DNA from: CASQEL01 sp036655975
GTDB taxonomy: Bacteria; Desulfobacterota; Desulfovibrionia; Desulfovibrionales; Desulfovibrionaceae
Direction of reading: 5' to 3'
DNA length: 6,954 bases
Assembly (NCBI GenBank): GCA_036655975.1
Contig: JAVVPD010000109.1
Coordinates: 1 to 6,954 of the forward strand
A model generated the notes under the pieces. The model saw only the letters and a program-made list of their open reading frames with translations. It was not told the DNA's origin and did no database searches. This document shows positions 1 through 6,437 of the stretch, piece by piece (within the stretch, counting starts at the first letter, position 1; each line of letters starts with the position of its first letter). Both the position numbers and the translations under genes were made by a program.

Positions 1-3
1 TTA

Positions 4-102
4 GCTATTTTCAATAGCAAAATACTCTAAAGCATTTTTGATTCCAGACGCTCCCACCGGCGCTTTACGGCGAAAATAAATTTCGCCAGCAAAATGCTCT
101 AA
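4..102. repeat. Direct-repeat/hairpin element abutting the methyltransferase 3' end
   Basis: Two copies of the 15-mer AGCAAAATrCTCTAA (r = A or G) lie at 16-30 and 88-102, 72 bp apart. Each is next to its own hairpin. GCTATT/AATAGC (4-9/13-18, loop 3) overlaps the first copy, and GGCGAAA/TTTCGCC (69-75/81-87, loop 5) touches the second. The first copy also forms an imperfect palindrome, AAAATACT/AGCATTTT (19-26/31-38), with one mismatch. The repeated hairpin-plus-core plan suggests a REP-like or small non-coding interspersed element, possibly continuing beyond the left edge. No T-run follows either hairpin on the minus strand, so a simple intrinsic terminator for the methyltransferase is less likely. 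The repeat geometry is directly visible; the class of element is inference. Confidence 0.6.
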
Positions 103-824
103 TCACAGCGCTGAATCATGTAGGCCATGCGGGGCGGCCACGCCCGTAATTTTTGCTGCCGCACAAGAGTGAAACCGTGCTCCACCGCGCATGTCTTCAC
201 CTGTTCGGGAGTCATGCGGAAGGTATATTCCGAAGCACGCCGCTGCCCCACAGGCAGGCGCAAATCCTTGGTATGATATTGGTTATCAGGCAAAGCATTA
301 TAGGCGGTGCTGACCACATCAAACACAATATAACCCTTAGGGTTCAGGCACTTTCGGTATACCGTCAGGAGCTGCCCCAGTGAGCTGCCCGGAATGTGGT
401 ACAGCCAATTCACGGACAACAGCGCGTCCACTGCGCGGGGAGCCTTGAGCGGTTTTAAGGCGTCGTCCACAAAAGCGTTAACGCGGGCATGCGTATATTC
501 GGCCAACAGATGGCACATGTGGATAGCCGAAGCCGAAATATCATTCCCCGCCAGCTTTGAAAACCCTTGCTGCTGCAGCCACAAAAGATTGGCTCCGCTG
601 CCGCAACCAGCCTCAAAAACATAGGCTGTGTGCGGCAAAATTCGGCTAATCCACGCGCACGGCACACATACATGGGGCCGCCACGGCCTTCTTTGGATGG
701 CGTAGGTATGCCAACTAGACGCTTTTGAAATAAGCGCACACGAGCGTATGTGGGCCTTCGGAATACGCAAATAATGACGAACACCAAGTAATCCCTGAAT
801 ATAACACAAAATTTTATTAAACAT
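99..824 (-). CDS. Class I SAM-dependent methyltransferase, substrate unknown
   Basis: This 241-residue protein has the Rossmann-fold signature of class I SAM-dependent methyltransferases. Motif I is VFEAGCGSGANLLWL (69-83), the glycine-rich SAM-binding loop. Strand 2 ends in an acidic residue (GNDIS, D95) that would bind the ribose hydroxyls. A strand-4-like segment is DALLSVNWLYHIP (133-145), followed by NPKGYIVFDV (161-170), a typical post-strand-5 region. The N-terminal 65 residues are rich in Trp, Arg and His, match nothing I recognise and may shape the substrate site. The start is supported by a strong GGAGG (835-839), 10 nt before the ATG. The stop TAG lies inside the repeat element at 4-102. 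It follows the small membrane protein gene on the same strand by 108 bp, so the two may be co-transcribed. The fold assignment is firm. The substrate (small molecule, lipid, glycan or protein) cannot be read from the sequence. Confidence 0.85.
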   Translation of the reverse strand: MFNKILCYIQGLLGVRHYLRIPKAHIRSCALISKASSWHTYAIQRRPWRPHVCVPCAWISRILPHTAYVFEAGCGSGANLLWLQQQGFSKLAGNDISASAIHMCHLLAEYTHARVNAFVDDALKPLKAPRAVDALLSVNWLYHIPGSSLGQLLTVYRKCLNPKGYIVFDVVSTAYNALPDNQYHTKDLRLPVGQRRASEYTFRMTPEQVKTCAVEHGFTLVRQQKLRAWPPRMAYMIQRCD

Positions 825-834
825 GACCGATTAT

Positions 835-839
835 CCTCC
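835..839 (-). promoter_or_regulatory. Shine-Dalgarno site of the methyltransferase gene
   Basis: On the minus strand GGAGG ends 10 nt before the ATG at 824. It is the strongest ribosome-binding site among the minus-strand genes here and fixes the start. Confidence 0.75.
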
Positions 840-932
840 ATGGCATCAAGCCCGCAATAGGTAAGGGATTGTGCACACACATGCCCATACACATATGCAA
901 CACAGAAAACTCTTCACCACTGTGAATAAAAA

Positions 933-1274
933 TTACAGCGGGAACAGTCTTGGAGGATGTTCTATGGAATACTCAAGAAGGGAAAGATACACCGGAAACG
1001 ACTCTGGCGCAGAAAAAGTCGGGCGTGCACTGCACTGCGGAGCGTAGGTAATGACATCGGATAAGGCATTCAGATCATCATGCGCGCTCAGATGTTCAAC
1101 AGCGTTAGCATCTTGCGAATGCTTCATGGAAAAAGAGGCTGTATGCGTAGCAAGATCATTTACCGTTGCCAGCACAGAGGCCGCCAAAAACACAAGCCCA
1201 AATATGAGTACGACACAACGGAACGCACTCTTACACTCTTGTACTTTGTGGATACCCAATTTCCATGCGCGCAC
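933..1274 (-). CDS. Small single-pass membrane-anchored hypothetical protein
   Basis: I do not recognise this protein of about 113 residues. A basic N-terminus is followed by a hydrophobic segment of about 20 residues (roughly 19-38, CVVLIFGLVFLAASVLAT). This is either a signal anchor or an uncleaved signal-like helix. The remaining 75 residues are polar, include scattered His and Asp (around HLSAHDD), and end in EHPPRLFPL; they would lie in the periplasm. The open frame could begin at TTG 1283, but AAAGG (1284-1288) touches that codon. The same AAAGG lies 9 nt from GTG 1274, which I therefore prefer. A sigma70-like promoter lies just upstream at 1306-1334. The methyltransferase gene follows on the same strand. 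The PPR-type C-terminal ending vaguely recalls small periplasmic proteins near metal-efflux operons, but this is too weak for a function call. The opposite-strand open frames are judged shadows. Confidence 0.55.
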   Translation of the reverse strand: MRAWKLGIHKVQECKSAFRCVVLIFGLVFLAASVLATVNDLATHTASFSMKHSQDANAVEHLSAHDDLNALSDVITYAPQCSARPTFSAPESFPVYLSLLEYSIEHPPRLFPL

Positions 1275-1283
1275 AATTGACAA

Positions 1284-1288
1284 CCTTT
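1284..1288 (-). promoter_or_regulatory. Shine-Dalgarno site deciding the small membrane protein start
   Basis: AAAGG on the minus strand is 9 nt from GTG 1274 but directly adjacent to TTG 1283. The spacing favours the GTG start. Confidence 0.45.
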
Positions 1289-1305
1289 GCTAAGATGCTG
1301 CATTA

Positions 1306-1334
1306 TTTATGTCAGGTAAATCCAGTACCGTCAA
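1306..1334 (-). promoter_or_regulatory. Sigma70-like promoter for the small membrane protein gene
   Basis: On the minus strand the -35 box TTGACG (1329-1334, 5 of 6 to consensus) is followed by a 17-bp spacer and a -10 box CATAAA (1306-1311, 4 of 6). Transcription would begin near 1299 and give a leader of about 25 nt before the GTG at 1274. It may also serve the methyltransferase gene downstream. Confidence 0.5.
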
Positions 1335-1486
1335 GTAGATCGTGCAATATATATCATACGCACAGGAGATGACCGCATGAGCTAGCCCACGAATCGACCG
1401 AGTATCGACCATATGCCGTGCTCGCCCATGCGGTCAATATAATGTGTTATTGACAGGCCGAGAACGCGAAAGAGGGGCAGCCCCGC
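1335..1486. other. Structured intergenic region with inverted repeats and an orphan Shine-Dalgarno
   Basis: No gene of usable length was found between the small gene's promoter and the valS stop. Two perfect inverted repeats are present. GACCGCATG (1371-1379) pairs with CATGCGGTC (1427-1435), and GTCAATA (1433-1439) pairs with TATTGAC (1448-1454, loop 8). They share bases 1433-1435, so they are mutually exclusive folds. On the plus strand AGGAG (1364-1368) precedes ATG 1377 by 8 nt, but that frame stops after two codons (ATG AGC TAG). It could be a gene remnant, a small RNA or part of the valS 3' end. None of these is shown. Confidence 0.4.
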
Positions 1487-4141
1487 CTATTCCGCGCGCA
1501 TCGCGTCCATAAAGCGTGTTTTCAAACTTTCCAGTTTGGTTTGGGCGTCGGCCAATTCAGCCACGCGGGTGCGGTCACGGGCCACCACTTCAGCGGGAGC
1601 GCGGTCTACATAGCTTGCGTTGGCAAGTTTGCCGTTTAGGGCGCAACGCTCCTTGTCTACCTTAGCCAATTCCTTGTCGAGGCGCTGCACTTCGGTGGCA
1701 AAATCCACGGCTCCGCTCAGGGGAACAATCAGTTCACAGCCCTGCACCACATGTGAGGCAGAAGCCTTGGGCGCTTCCACATGGGCGTCCACCACAAAGT
1801 CCTGCAAGCGGGCCAAAGCCATGACGCGGGCGGCGCTGGCTTCAAGCACTTCTTTATGCCATGCGTCCACAGGACGCACCAGCGTGTGCAATTTGGTGGA
1901 AGGGTTGATGTTTAATTCGGCGCGGATGGTGCGTACCGCTACCACGATTTCCTGAATAAATTCCATGTGTGCCGCTTCCTGCGGGCGTACACAGGTGGGG
2001 CGGACGGGGGGATAAGCTTCCCGCGCGAGATCCGTGCCCGCGCCACCGGGCAGAGCCTGCCAGATTTCTGCGGTTACAAAGGGCATAATCGGGTGCAACA
2101 GGGTGAGCATTTCGCGCAGCACCAGCCACAAGACATATTGGGCCGCCGCCTGTTGCTGCCCGCCCGCCTGCATGTCCGGCTTGATAAGCTCCAGATACCA
2201 GTCGCAAAAATCGCCCCAGAGGAATTTATAGCCCAGCTGGGCGGCATCGTTAAAGCGATAACTGTCCACTGCGCTGTCCATATCCGTTTTCAGCATTTCC
2301 AATTTGTGCAAAATCCACTGATGGTGTGTGCCTTCAATACGGGCTAAATCTACGGGCGCGGGGGCTTCTTCCGGCAAATTCATCAGTGCGAAACGGGCGG
2401 CGTTCCACAATTTATTTACAAAATGGCGGTAACCCTCAATGCGGTCTTCGGACAGGCGGATATCACGCCCCATGGCGGCAAAGGCCGTCAGCGTGAAGCG
2501 CAAAGCGTCGCAGCCATATTTTTGAATCATCGCCAAGGGGTCGATAACATTCCCCGTAGACTTGGACATTTTACGGCCCTGCGCGTCGCGCACCAAGGCG
2601 TGTAGATACACATGATGGAAAGGAACCTGATCCATAAAATGTAAGCCCATCATCATCATCCGCGCCACCCAGAAAAACAGGATATCAAAGCCCGTTACAA
2701 GGACGGAGGTGGGATAAAAATCTGCCAATTCTCGGGTTTTGTCAGGCCACCCCAAGGTGGAGAAGGGCCATAGGGCGGACGAGAACCACGTATCCAGCAC
2801 GTCGGATTCCTGCACCAAAGCTGTGCAACCGCAGGCACAGGCGGCGGGGGCTTCTTCTTCCACCATCAAGGCCCCGCATGCCGTACACGTCCATGCGGGG
2901 ATGCGGTGACCCCACCAAATTTGGCGGCTGATGCACCAATCCCGAATATTATCCATCCAATTATAGTAGGTTTTTTGCCAATTTTCGGGAAAAATCTGGG
3001 TTTGTGCGGGCACAGCGGCACGGGCACGGGGGGCCAGTTTGGTGGCTGCCACGAACCACTGCATGGACACATGGGGTTCCACCACGGTATGACAGCGGTA
3101 ACAATGGCCCACACTGTGGACAATTTCTTCCACCTTTACAAGATCGCCAAGGGCGTCAATGTCGGCAACAATGGCGCTTCGGCAGTCTTCCTTGCTCATC
3201 CCCGCATAGGGGCCAGCCACATCCTTCATCACGCCCATGTCGTCAATGGCCTGAATAAATTCTAAATGATGCTTCTGACCGAGGGCCCAGTCATTATGGT
3301 CGTGCGAAGGAGTGACTTTTAAGGCCCCCGTACCAAATTCCCTATCTACATAACTATCGGCAATAATGGGGATTTTACGTTTAATAATCGGCACATAAAC
3401 GGTTTTTCCCACCATGTGGCTGTAGCGTTCGTCTTCCGGATGCACGCACACGGCGGTATCGCCCAGCAGGGTTTCGGGGCGGGTGGTGGCAATGGTGATG
3501 CTGCCCGAAGCGTCCGTCAAATGATAGCGAATATGCCACAAATTGCCCTTGTGTTCTTCGTGTTCCACTTCGTCGTCGGCGAGGGCGGTATGGCAGCGGC
3601 TGCACCAATTGATGATGTAATCACCCTTATAAATGTAGCCCTGTTTGTATAATTCTACAAAAACTTTGCGTACAGCCTTGGACAGGCCTTCGTCCATGGT
3701 GAAACGCTCACGCGTCCAATCCACGGAGGCTCCCATGGCCCGGATTTGGTCTAAAATGCGGGTGCCGTACTCTTCGCGCCATTCCCACACCCTTTCCACA
3801 AATTTTTCGCGTCCGAGATCGTGGCGGCCCTTGCCTTCTTTGGCTAAGGCGCGTTCCACCACGTTTTGGGTGGCGATTCCTGCGTGATCCGTGCCCGGAA
3901 CCCACAACACCTTACGCCCTTTTTGGCGGGCATGACGGCACAATACGTCCTGCAAGGTCAGGTTCAAGGCGTGGCCCATATGCAAAGCCCCGGTTACGTT
4001 GGGCGGCGGAATAACAATGGCATAGCCTTCCCCCGGCGCGTCCATGTCAGGGGTGAAGGTTTGCGCGTCTTCCCAGTGGGTGCGCCATTTTTGTTCCACA
4101 TCGTGGGGTTCGTAGCCTTTGGGAAGAGTATTTTCAGACAT
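1487..4141 (-). CDS. valS: Valyl-tRNA synthetase (class I, EC 6.1.1.9)
   Basis: ValRS charges tRNA-Val with valine in the cytoplasm and hydrolyses mischarged threonyl-tRNA. The predicted protein has 884 residues, within the bacterial ValRS range. The class I ATP-binding motif HMGH is at 54-57 after PPPNVTGAL, and KMSKS is at 524-528. The CP1 editing domain spans roughly 195-340 and contains TTRPETLLGD (219-228) and GTGALKVTPSHDHND (270-284). The tRNA-facing block DWCISRQIWWGHRIPAW is at 401-417. Cysteine pairs at 180/183, 347/350, 419/422 and 435/439 look like the zinc knuckles of Thermus-type ValRS; from memory, E. coli ValRS lacks them. The anticodon-binding domain follows KMSKS, and residues about 813-880 form the C-terminal coiled-coil arm. 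The frame is open from TTG 4156, but GGAG (4151-4154) lies 9 nt before ATG 4141, giving MSENTLPKGYE as the N-terminus. The gene is intact and diverges from the BPL-N gene. Confidence 0.98.
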   Translation of the reverse strand: MSENTLPKGYEPHDVEQKWRTHWEDAQTFTPDMDAPGEGYAIVIPPPNVTGALHMGHALNLTLQDVLCRHARQKGRKVLWVPGTDHAGIATQNVVERALAKEGKGRHDLGREKFVERVWEWREEYGTRILDQIRAMGASVDWTRERFTMDEGLSKAVRKVFVELYKQGYIYKGDYIINWCSRCHTALADDEVEHEEHKGNLWHIRYHLTDASGSITIATTRPETLLGDTAVCVHPEDERYSHMVGKTVYVPIIKRKIPIIADSYVDREFGTGALKVTPSHDHNDWALGQKHHLEFIQAIDDMGVMKDVAGPYAGMSKEDCRSAIVADIDALGDLVKVEEIVHSVGHCYRCHTVVEPHVSMQWFVAATKLAPRARAAVPAQTQIFPENWQKTYYNWMDNIRDWCISRQIWWGHRIPAWTCTACGALMVEEEAPAACACGCTALVQESDVLDTWFSSALWPFSTLGWPDKTRELADFYPTSVLVTGFDILFFWVARMMMMGLHFMDQVPFHHVYLHALVRDAQGRKMSKSTGNVIDPLAMIQKYGCDALRFTLTAFAAMGRDIRLSEDRIEGYRHFVNKLWNAARFALMNLPEEAPAPVDLARIEGTHHQWILHKLEMLKTDMDSAVDSYRFNDAAQLGYKFLWGDFCDWYLELIKPDMQAGGQQQAAAQYVLWLVLREMLTLLHPIMPFVTAEIWQALPGGAGTDLAREAYPPVRPTCVRPQEAAHMEFIQEIVVAVRTIRAELNINPSTKLHTLVRPVDAWHKEVLEASAARVMALARLQDFVVDAHVEAPKASASHVVQGCELIVPLSGAVDFATEVQRLDKELAKVDKERCALNGKLANASYVDRAPAEVVARDRTRVAELADAQTKLESLKTRFMDAMRAE

Positions 4142-4150
4142 GCTTGCTTT

Positions 4151-4154
4151 CTCC
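4151..4154 (-). promoter_or_regulatory. Shine-Dalgarno site deciding the valS start
   Basis: GGAG on the minus strand is 9 nt from ATG 4141. It overlaps the upstream in-frame TTG 4154-4156, so that codon cannot be served by it. The shorter 884-residue protein is therefore preferred. Confidence 0.8.
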
Positions 4155-4225
4155 AAAAAAGGTAGGAATACTTCTGGTTCCGGGTAACGTGTTTCACGCG
4201 GCCCCTAAACACAGACTTTGGGATC

Positions 4226-5470
4226 ATGAAACAAAAAAAGCTCTATATTCTGTGGGATGAAGCCCATATTTGGGGACTGATCGCCTGGCGGGCTATGGTC
4301 GCCATGGGCATCCCGTATCAACTGATTAAGGGTAAAGACATAGCGCACGGGGCCCTTTCTGGCAAGTCACCCTGTCTGCTGCTGGTTCCTGGCGGATCTG
4401 CACGTCTGAAGGCCCATTCCCTTGGCGCGCTAGGGCGCGAAGCCATCAGCCGCTATGTGGCGGAAGGCGGGCACTATTTTGGTATTTGCGGCGGGGCGGG
4501 GCTTGGCTTGTCCGATTCCGACGGACTTGGACTGTGCCCGTGGAATCGCGCGGCGTATACCGACCGCCTGCAACATTTGGTGTCCGGTCATGTGCTCGCC
4601 GCGTGTGCGCCGCATCCTCTCGCGCCGGAGACAGGCCAAGATCTGCCCTTGCCGGTGTGGTGGCCCGGACGTTTTGATCCTCAGCCTAACAGTTCTGTTA
4701 CCGTGCTGGCTACTTATGGTGGCCCTGCCGAGGATTTGTGGGTGGCGGATCTGCCTTTGTCATCATTGCCGGACAATGTGTTTGGCGAATGGCAGGCCCT
4801 GTATGGAATCAACATGCAACCGGATTTTTTGCGTGGGCAGCCGTGCGTTGTTCATGGCCTGCACGGGGCGGGGACGTATACCCTGAGCTATTCGCATCTG
4901 GAAACCCCGCATTCGCTCGCCGCCAATACTTGGCTGGCGCATTTGCTGCACACGCTGGCGGGCTTTGAACCCCAGACCACCAGCACCCCCCCATGGCCCG
5001 TGGAACAACAAAGCCCCGTTTGGCCTCACAATGATGACACCCGTCCCTTATGGGAAGCCCGCAAGGGCGTACACGATCTGCTGGCATTGGGCCTGACCCA
5101 CAATCTGCTTTTTCGTCGTACCGAATGGCTGTGGGGCTGGCGCACCGGCATTCCTGGGGCGGCCCTGAATAATTTGTATGCGGCCCTATGCACCGCTTTG
5201 GCTTTGCCCCCCACGCCAGCAGCCATGGCCTATTGGTACCAACAGCGTGAAGGTTTCTGCCGTGCGCTGGACACCTTTATCCCCGGCACCGAAGGATATT
5301 TGCTGGCGGAACGCCTTGCCACCACCCTTAACGCCAGTCTCCCCGATGCGGTGGACAGGCACGGCCTCAAGGAGCAGCGCTCGGCCCTGTTTGGCCCTCC
5401 CATGAGCGGCGGAGGCGTGTATAAAGAATTGCTGACCGTGGCGGATGAGCTGATATTTTTACTGGGGTGA
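4226..5470 (+). CDS. BPL-N (class I glutamine-amidotransferase-like) domain protein with C-terminal extension
   Basis: This 414-residue protein begins with a domain like the N-terminal domain of eukaryotic-type biotin-protein ligases (BPL_N), a flavodoxin-like class I amidotransferase fold. Residues 5-12 form the first strand (KLYILWDE). LLLVPGGSAR (51-60) precedes the nucleophile elbow YFGICGGAGLGLS (84-96), with C88 as the candidate catalytic cysteine. SYSHLE (221-226) supplies H224 and E226, matching the His-x-Glu pair of class I amidotransferases. No biotin-ligase catalytic domain (GRGRRGR-type motif) is present, so a name such as biotin-protein ligase would mislead. Residues about 250-414 contain many Trp and Leu and match nothing I know; no signal peptide is evident. 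ATG 4226 is preceded only by a weak GGGA-like site, but the first strand needs this start. It diverges from valS across 84 bp and converges on gntR. Substrate and partner are unknown. Confidence 0.8.
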   Translation: MKQKKLYILWDEAHIWGLIAWRAMVAMGIPYQLIKGKDIAHGALSGKSPCLLLVPGGSARLKAHSLGALGREAISRYVAEGGHYFGICGGAGLGLSDSDGLGLCPWNRAAYTDRLQHLVSGHVLAACAPHPLAPETGQDLPLPVWWPGRFDPQPNSSVTVLATYGGPAEDLWVADLPLSSLPDNVFGEWQALYGINMQPDFLRGQPCVVHGLHGAGTYTLSYSHLETPHSLAANTWLAHLLHTLAGFEPQTTSTPPWPVEQQSPVWPHNDDTRPLWEARKGVHDLLALGLTHNLLFRRTEWLWGWRTGIPGAALNNLYAALCTALALPPTPAAMAYWYQQREGFCRALDTFIPGTEGYLLAERLATTLNASLPDAVDRHGLKEQRSALFGPPMSGGGVYKELLTVADELIFLLG

Positions 5471-5493
5471 AAGGCCTCTATTTTTCGGGTCGA

Positions 5494-6150
5494 TTATTCC
5501 TTGGAGGCAAAGAGAGTATCTTTATAGCCCTGTTGGATAGTGTCGATTCCGTGTTGGAGATTTTTCGCCAAGGTGTTCTGAAGCAGGTCTGCGTCCTTAT
5601 TGTGCATGGCCTGCAGCATCGTATAGTGCTCTTCCAATGAGTCCATACACACATGGGGCGTAGGTAGGTAGGCGCGTAAATAGATTTCTACAGATTCTAA
5701 GACTTTTTCTGCGGTTTGTGAAAGGTAGGGCAGCCGCGCTATGGCGTACAATTCTGCATGGAATTTGCGGTCGAGGGGGATAAAATTGCTTTTGGAAAAA
5801 TCGTGCATTCCCGCGAGGATTTTTTCTAGTTCACGGAAGTTTTCTTTTGTGGCATAGCGCATGGCTTCATGACAGAGGATGCCTTCCACTTTCAGGCGTA
5901 CTTCAAAAATATGGTGTACTTCTTCCATGGTGGGCGGCACAGCCACAACAATCCCCCTATGGGGCAGATTACGTACAAGACCGCTGCGGTCTAGACGCAT
6001 AAAAGCCTCGCGTATGGGCCCGCGCCCGATCCCCACTTCGCGTTCCAATTCCGCTAAAGTCAGATGCTCACCCGGTCTTTTCTTTCCCGACAAAATGAGA
6101 TCACGAATAATGTCACAGGCTATCTGAGATTTTATGGGAGCCTTGAGCAT
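5494..6150 (-). CDS. GntR-family transcriptional regulator, FadR subfamily (FCD domain)
   Basis: This 218-residue DNA-binding regulator has an N-terminal winged helix (about 8-71). The GntR signature is LTLAELEREVGIGRGPIREAFMRL in pattern, with the recognition helix at about 42-56 and the wing at NLPHRGIVVAVP (61-72). The C-terminal helical FCD ligand domain (about 75-205) shows the usual metal or ligand residues D127 and H131 (DRKFH) and H175 (SLEEHY). The third canonical histidine, expected 11 residues after D186, is N197, with H200 one turn later. Such proteins usually sense organic acids or sugar acids and control adjacent transport or catabolism operons. This one faces a TRAP operon across an AT-rich gap with repeated TTATGTAA motifs, so it very likely controls that operon and perhaps itself. 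ATG 6150 has only a weak GGA Shine-Dalgarno. The effector is unknown. Confidence 0.92.
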   Translation of the reverse strand: MLKAPIKSQIACDIIRDLILSGKKRPGEHLTLAELEREVGIGRGPIREAFMRLDRSGLVRNLPHRGIVVAVPPTMEEVHHIFEVRLKVEGILCHEAMRYATKENFRELEKILAGMHDFSKSNFIPLDRKFHAELYAIARLPYLSQTAEKVLESVEIYLRAYLPTPHVCMDSLEEHYTMLQAMHNKDADLLQNTLAKNLQHGIDTIQQGYKDTLFASKE

Positions 6151-6237
6151 AGCTATTCCAATTGTGGATGTTTGAATGTCGTTTGAGGGATACCCTTTTT
6201 ATGGCTGGAAAACAAGTTGTGCGCGTATGCGCTTCTA

Positions 6238-6336
6238 AATATTTTATGTAATATGGATATAGCTACATAAAAATTTTACATAACATACTAAAATTAATAT
6301 TATTTATATATTTTATAAAATAAATTTTATGTAATC
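6238..6336. promoter_or_regulatory. AT-rich control region with TTATGTAA operator-like repeats
   Basis: These 99 bases contain only 11 G/C. The octamer TTATGTAA occurs at 6244-6251 and 6327-6334. Its reverse complement TTACATAA occurs at 6276-6283, and a 7-base version TACATAA at 6264-6270. The first and second form an inverted pair (arms 6244-6250 and 6264-6270, 13-base spacer). A perfect 12-bp palindrome ATTTTATAAAAT lies at 6310-6321. The last octamer ends two bases before the -35 box at 6337. These are plausible binding sites for the divergent GntR regulator, though the motif differs from the FadR TGGT-n3-ACCA core. A global regulator or simple UP-element action are alternatives. Confidence 0.55.
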
Positions 6337-6365
6337 TTGACAAAGTTTCGCTGTCTCCTTACACT
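6337..6365 (+). promoter_or_regulatory. Sigma70-like promoter of the TRAP transporter operon
   Basis: A perfect TTGACA -35 (6337-6342) and a TACACT -10 (6360-6365, 4 of 6) are separated by 17 bp. Transcription would begin near 6372, giving a leader of about 66 nt before dctQ. The AT-rich tract immediately upstream may act as an UP element. The TTATGTAA site beside the -35 box would let a bound regulator block or stimulate polymerase. Confidence 0.65.
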
Positions 6366-6427
6366 TTCTTTACGGCGTTTCTGAGAGAATAGCTTGCCCT
6401 GCAACACCCAACGTGCCTTCGCCCCAT

Positions 6428-6431
6428 GGAG
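6428..6431 (+). promoter_or_regulatory. Shine-Dalgarno site deciding the dctQ start
   Basis: GGAG lies 6 nt before ATG 6438. The upstream in-frame ATG 6426 has only pyrimidine-rich sequence ahead of it and overlaps this site, so ATG 6438 is preferred. Confidence 0.6.
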
Positions 6432-6437
6432 AACCGT

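Noticed and set aside
455..892. Minus-strand open frame of 145 codons overlapping the methyltransferase
   Set aside because: It is another reading frame of the methyltransferase gene and its product lacks any domain logic, whereas the methyltransferase frame carries SAM-binding motifs.
1051..1293. Plus-strand open frame of 80 codons opposite the small membrane protein
   Set aside because: Cys/Ser/Thr-rich composition, no recognisable domain and no good Shine-Dalgarno. The minus strand has a promoter, a ribosome site and a transmembrane segment.
1473..1484. GGGG-CTG-CCCC hairpin followed by TCTTT just after the valS stop (minus strand)
   Set aside because: The stem has only four base pairs and the T-run is interrupted, so it is too weak to call an intrinsic terminator.
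1335..1486. Possible tRNA or CRISPR-like structure after valS
   Set aside because: No cloverleaf arms, no T-arm GTTC consensus, and no array of spaced repeats. Only two overlapping stem-loops and one short 7-mer duplication are present.
1967..2347. Plus-strand open frames inside valS, the longest at 1967-2347
   Set aside because: They lie wholly antisense to an intact valS with full catalytic motifs and have low-complexity, shadow-like products.
4142..4225. Promoters in the valS / BPL-N divergent gap
   Set aside because: Promoters are expected here, but I could not find a -35/-10 pair with good spacing on either strand, so none is annotated.
5471..5510. Possible bidirectional terminator between the convergent genes
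   Set aside because: GCCTC and GAGGC could pair, but they enclose a loop of about 25 bases, half of the pair lies inside the gntR coding region, and no T-run follows.
6221..6232. GCGC-GTAT-GCGC near-palindrome in the gntR leader
   Set aside because: Arms of four bases are common by chance, and nothing else supports a site here.
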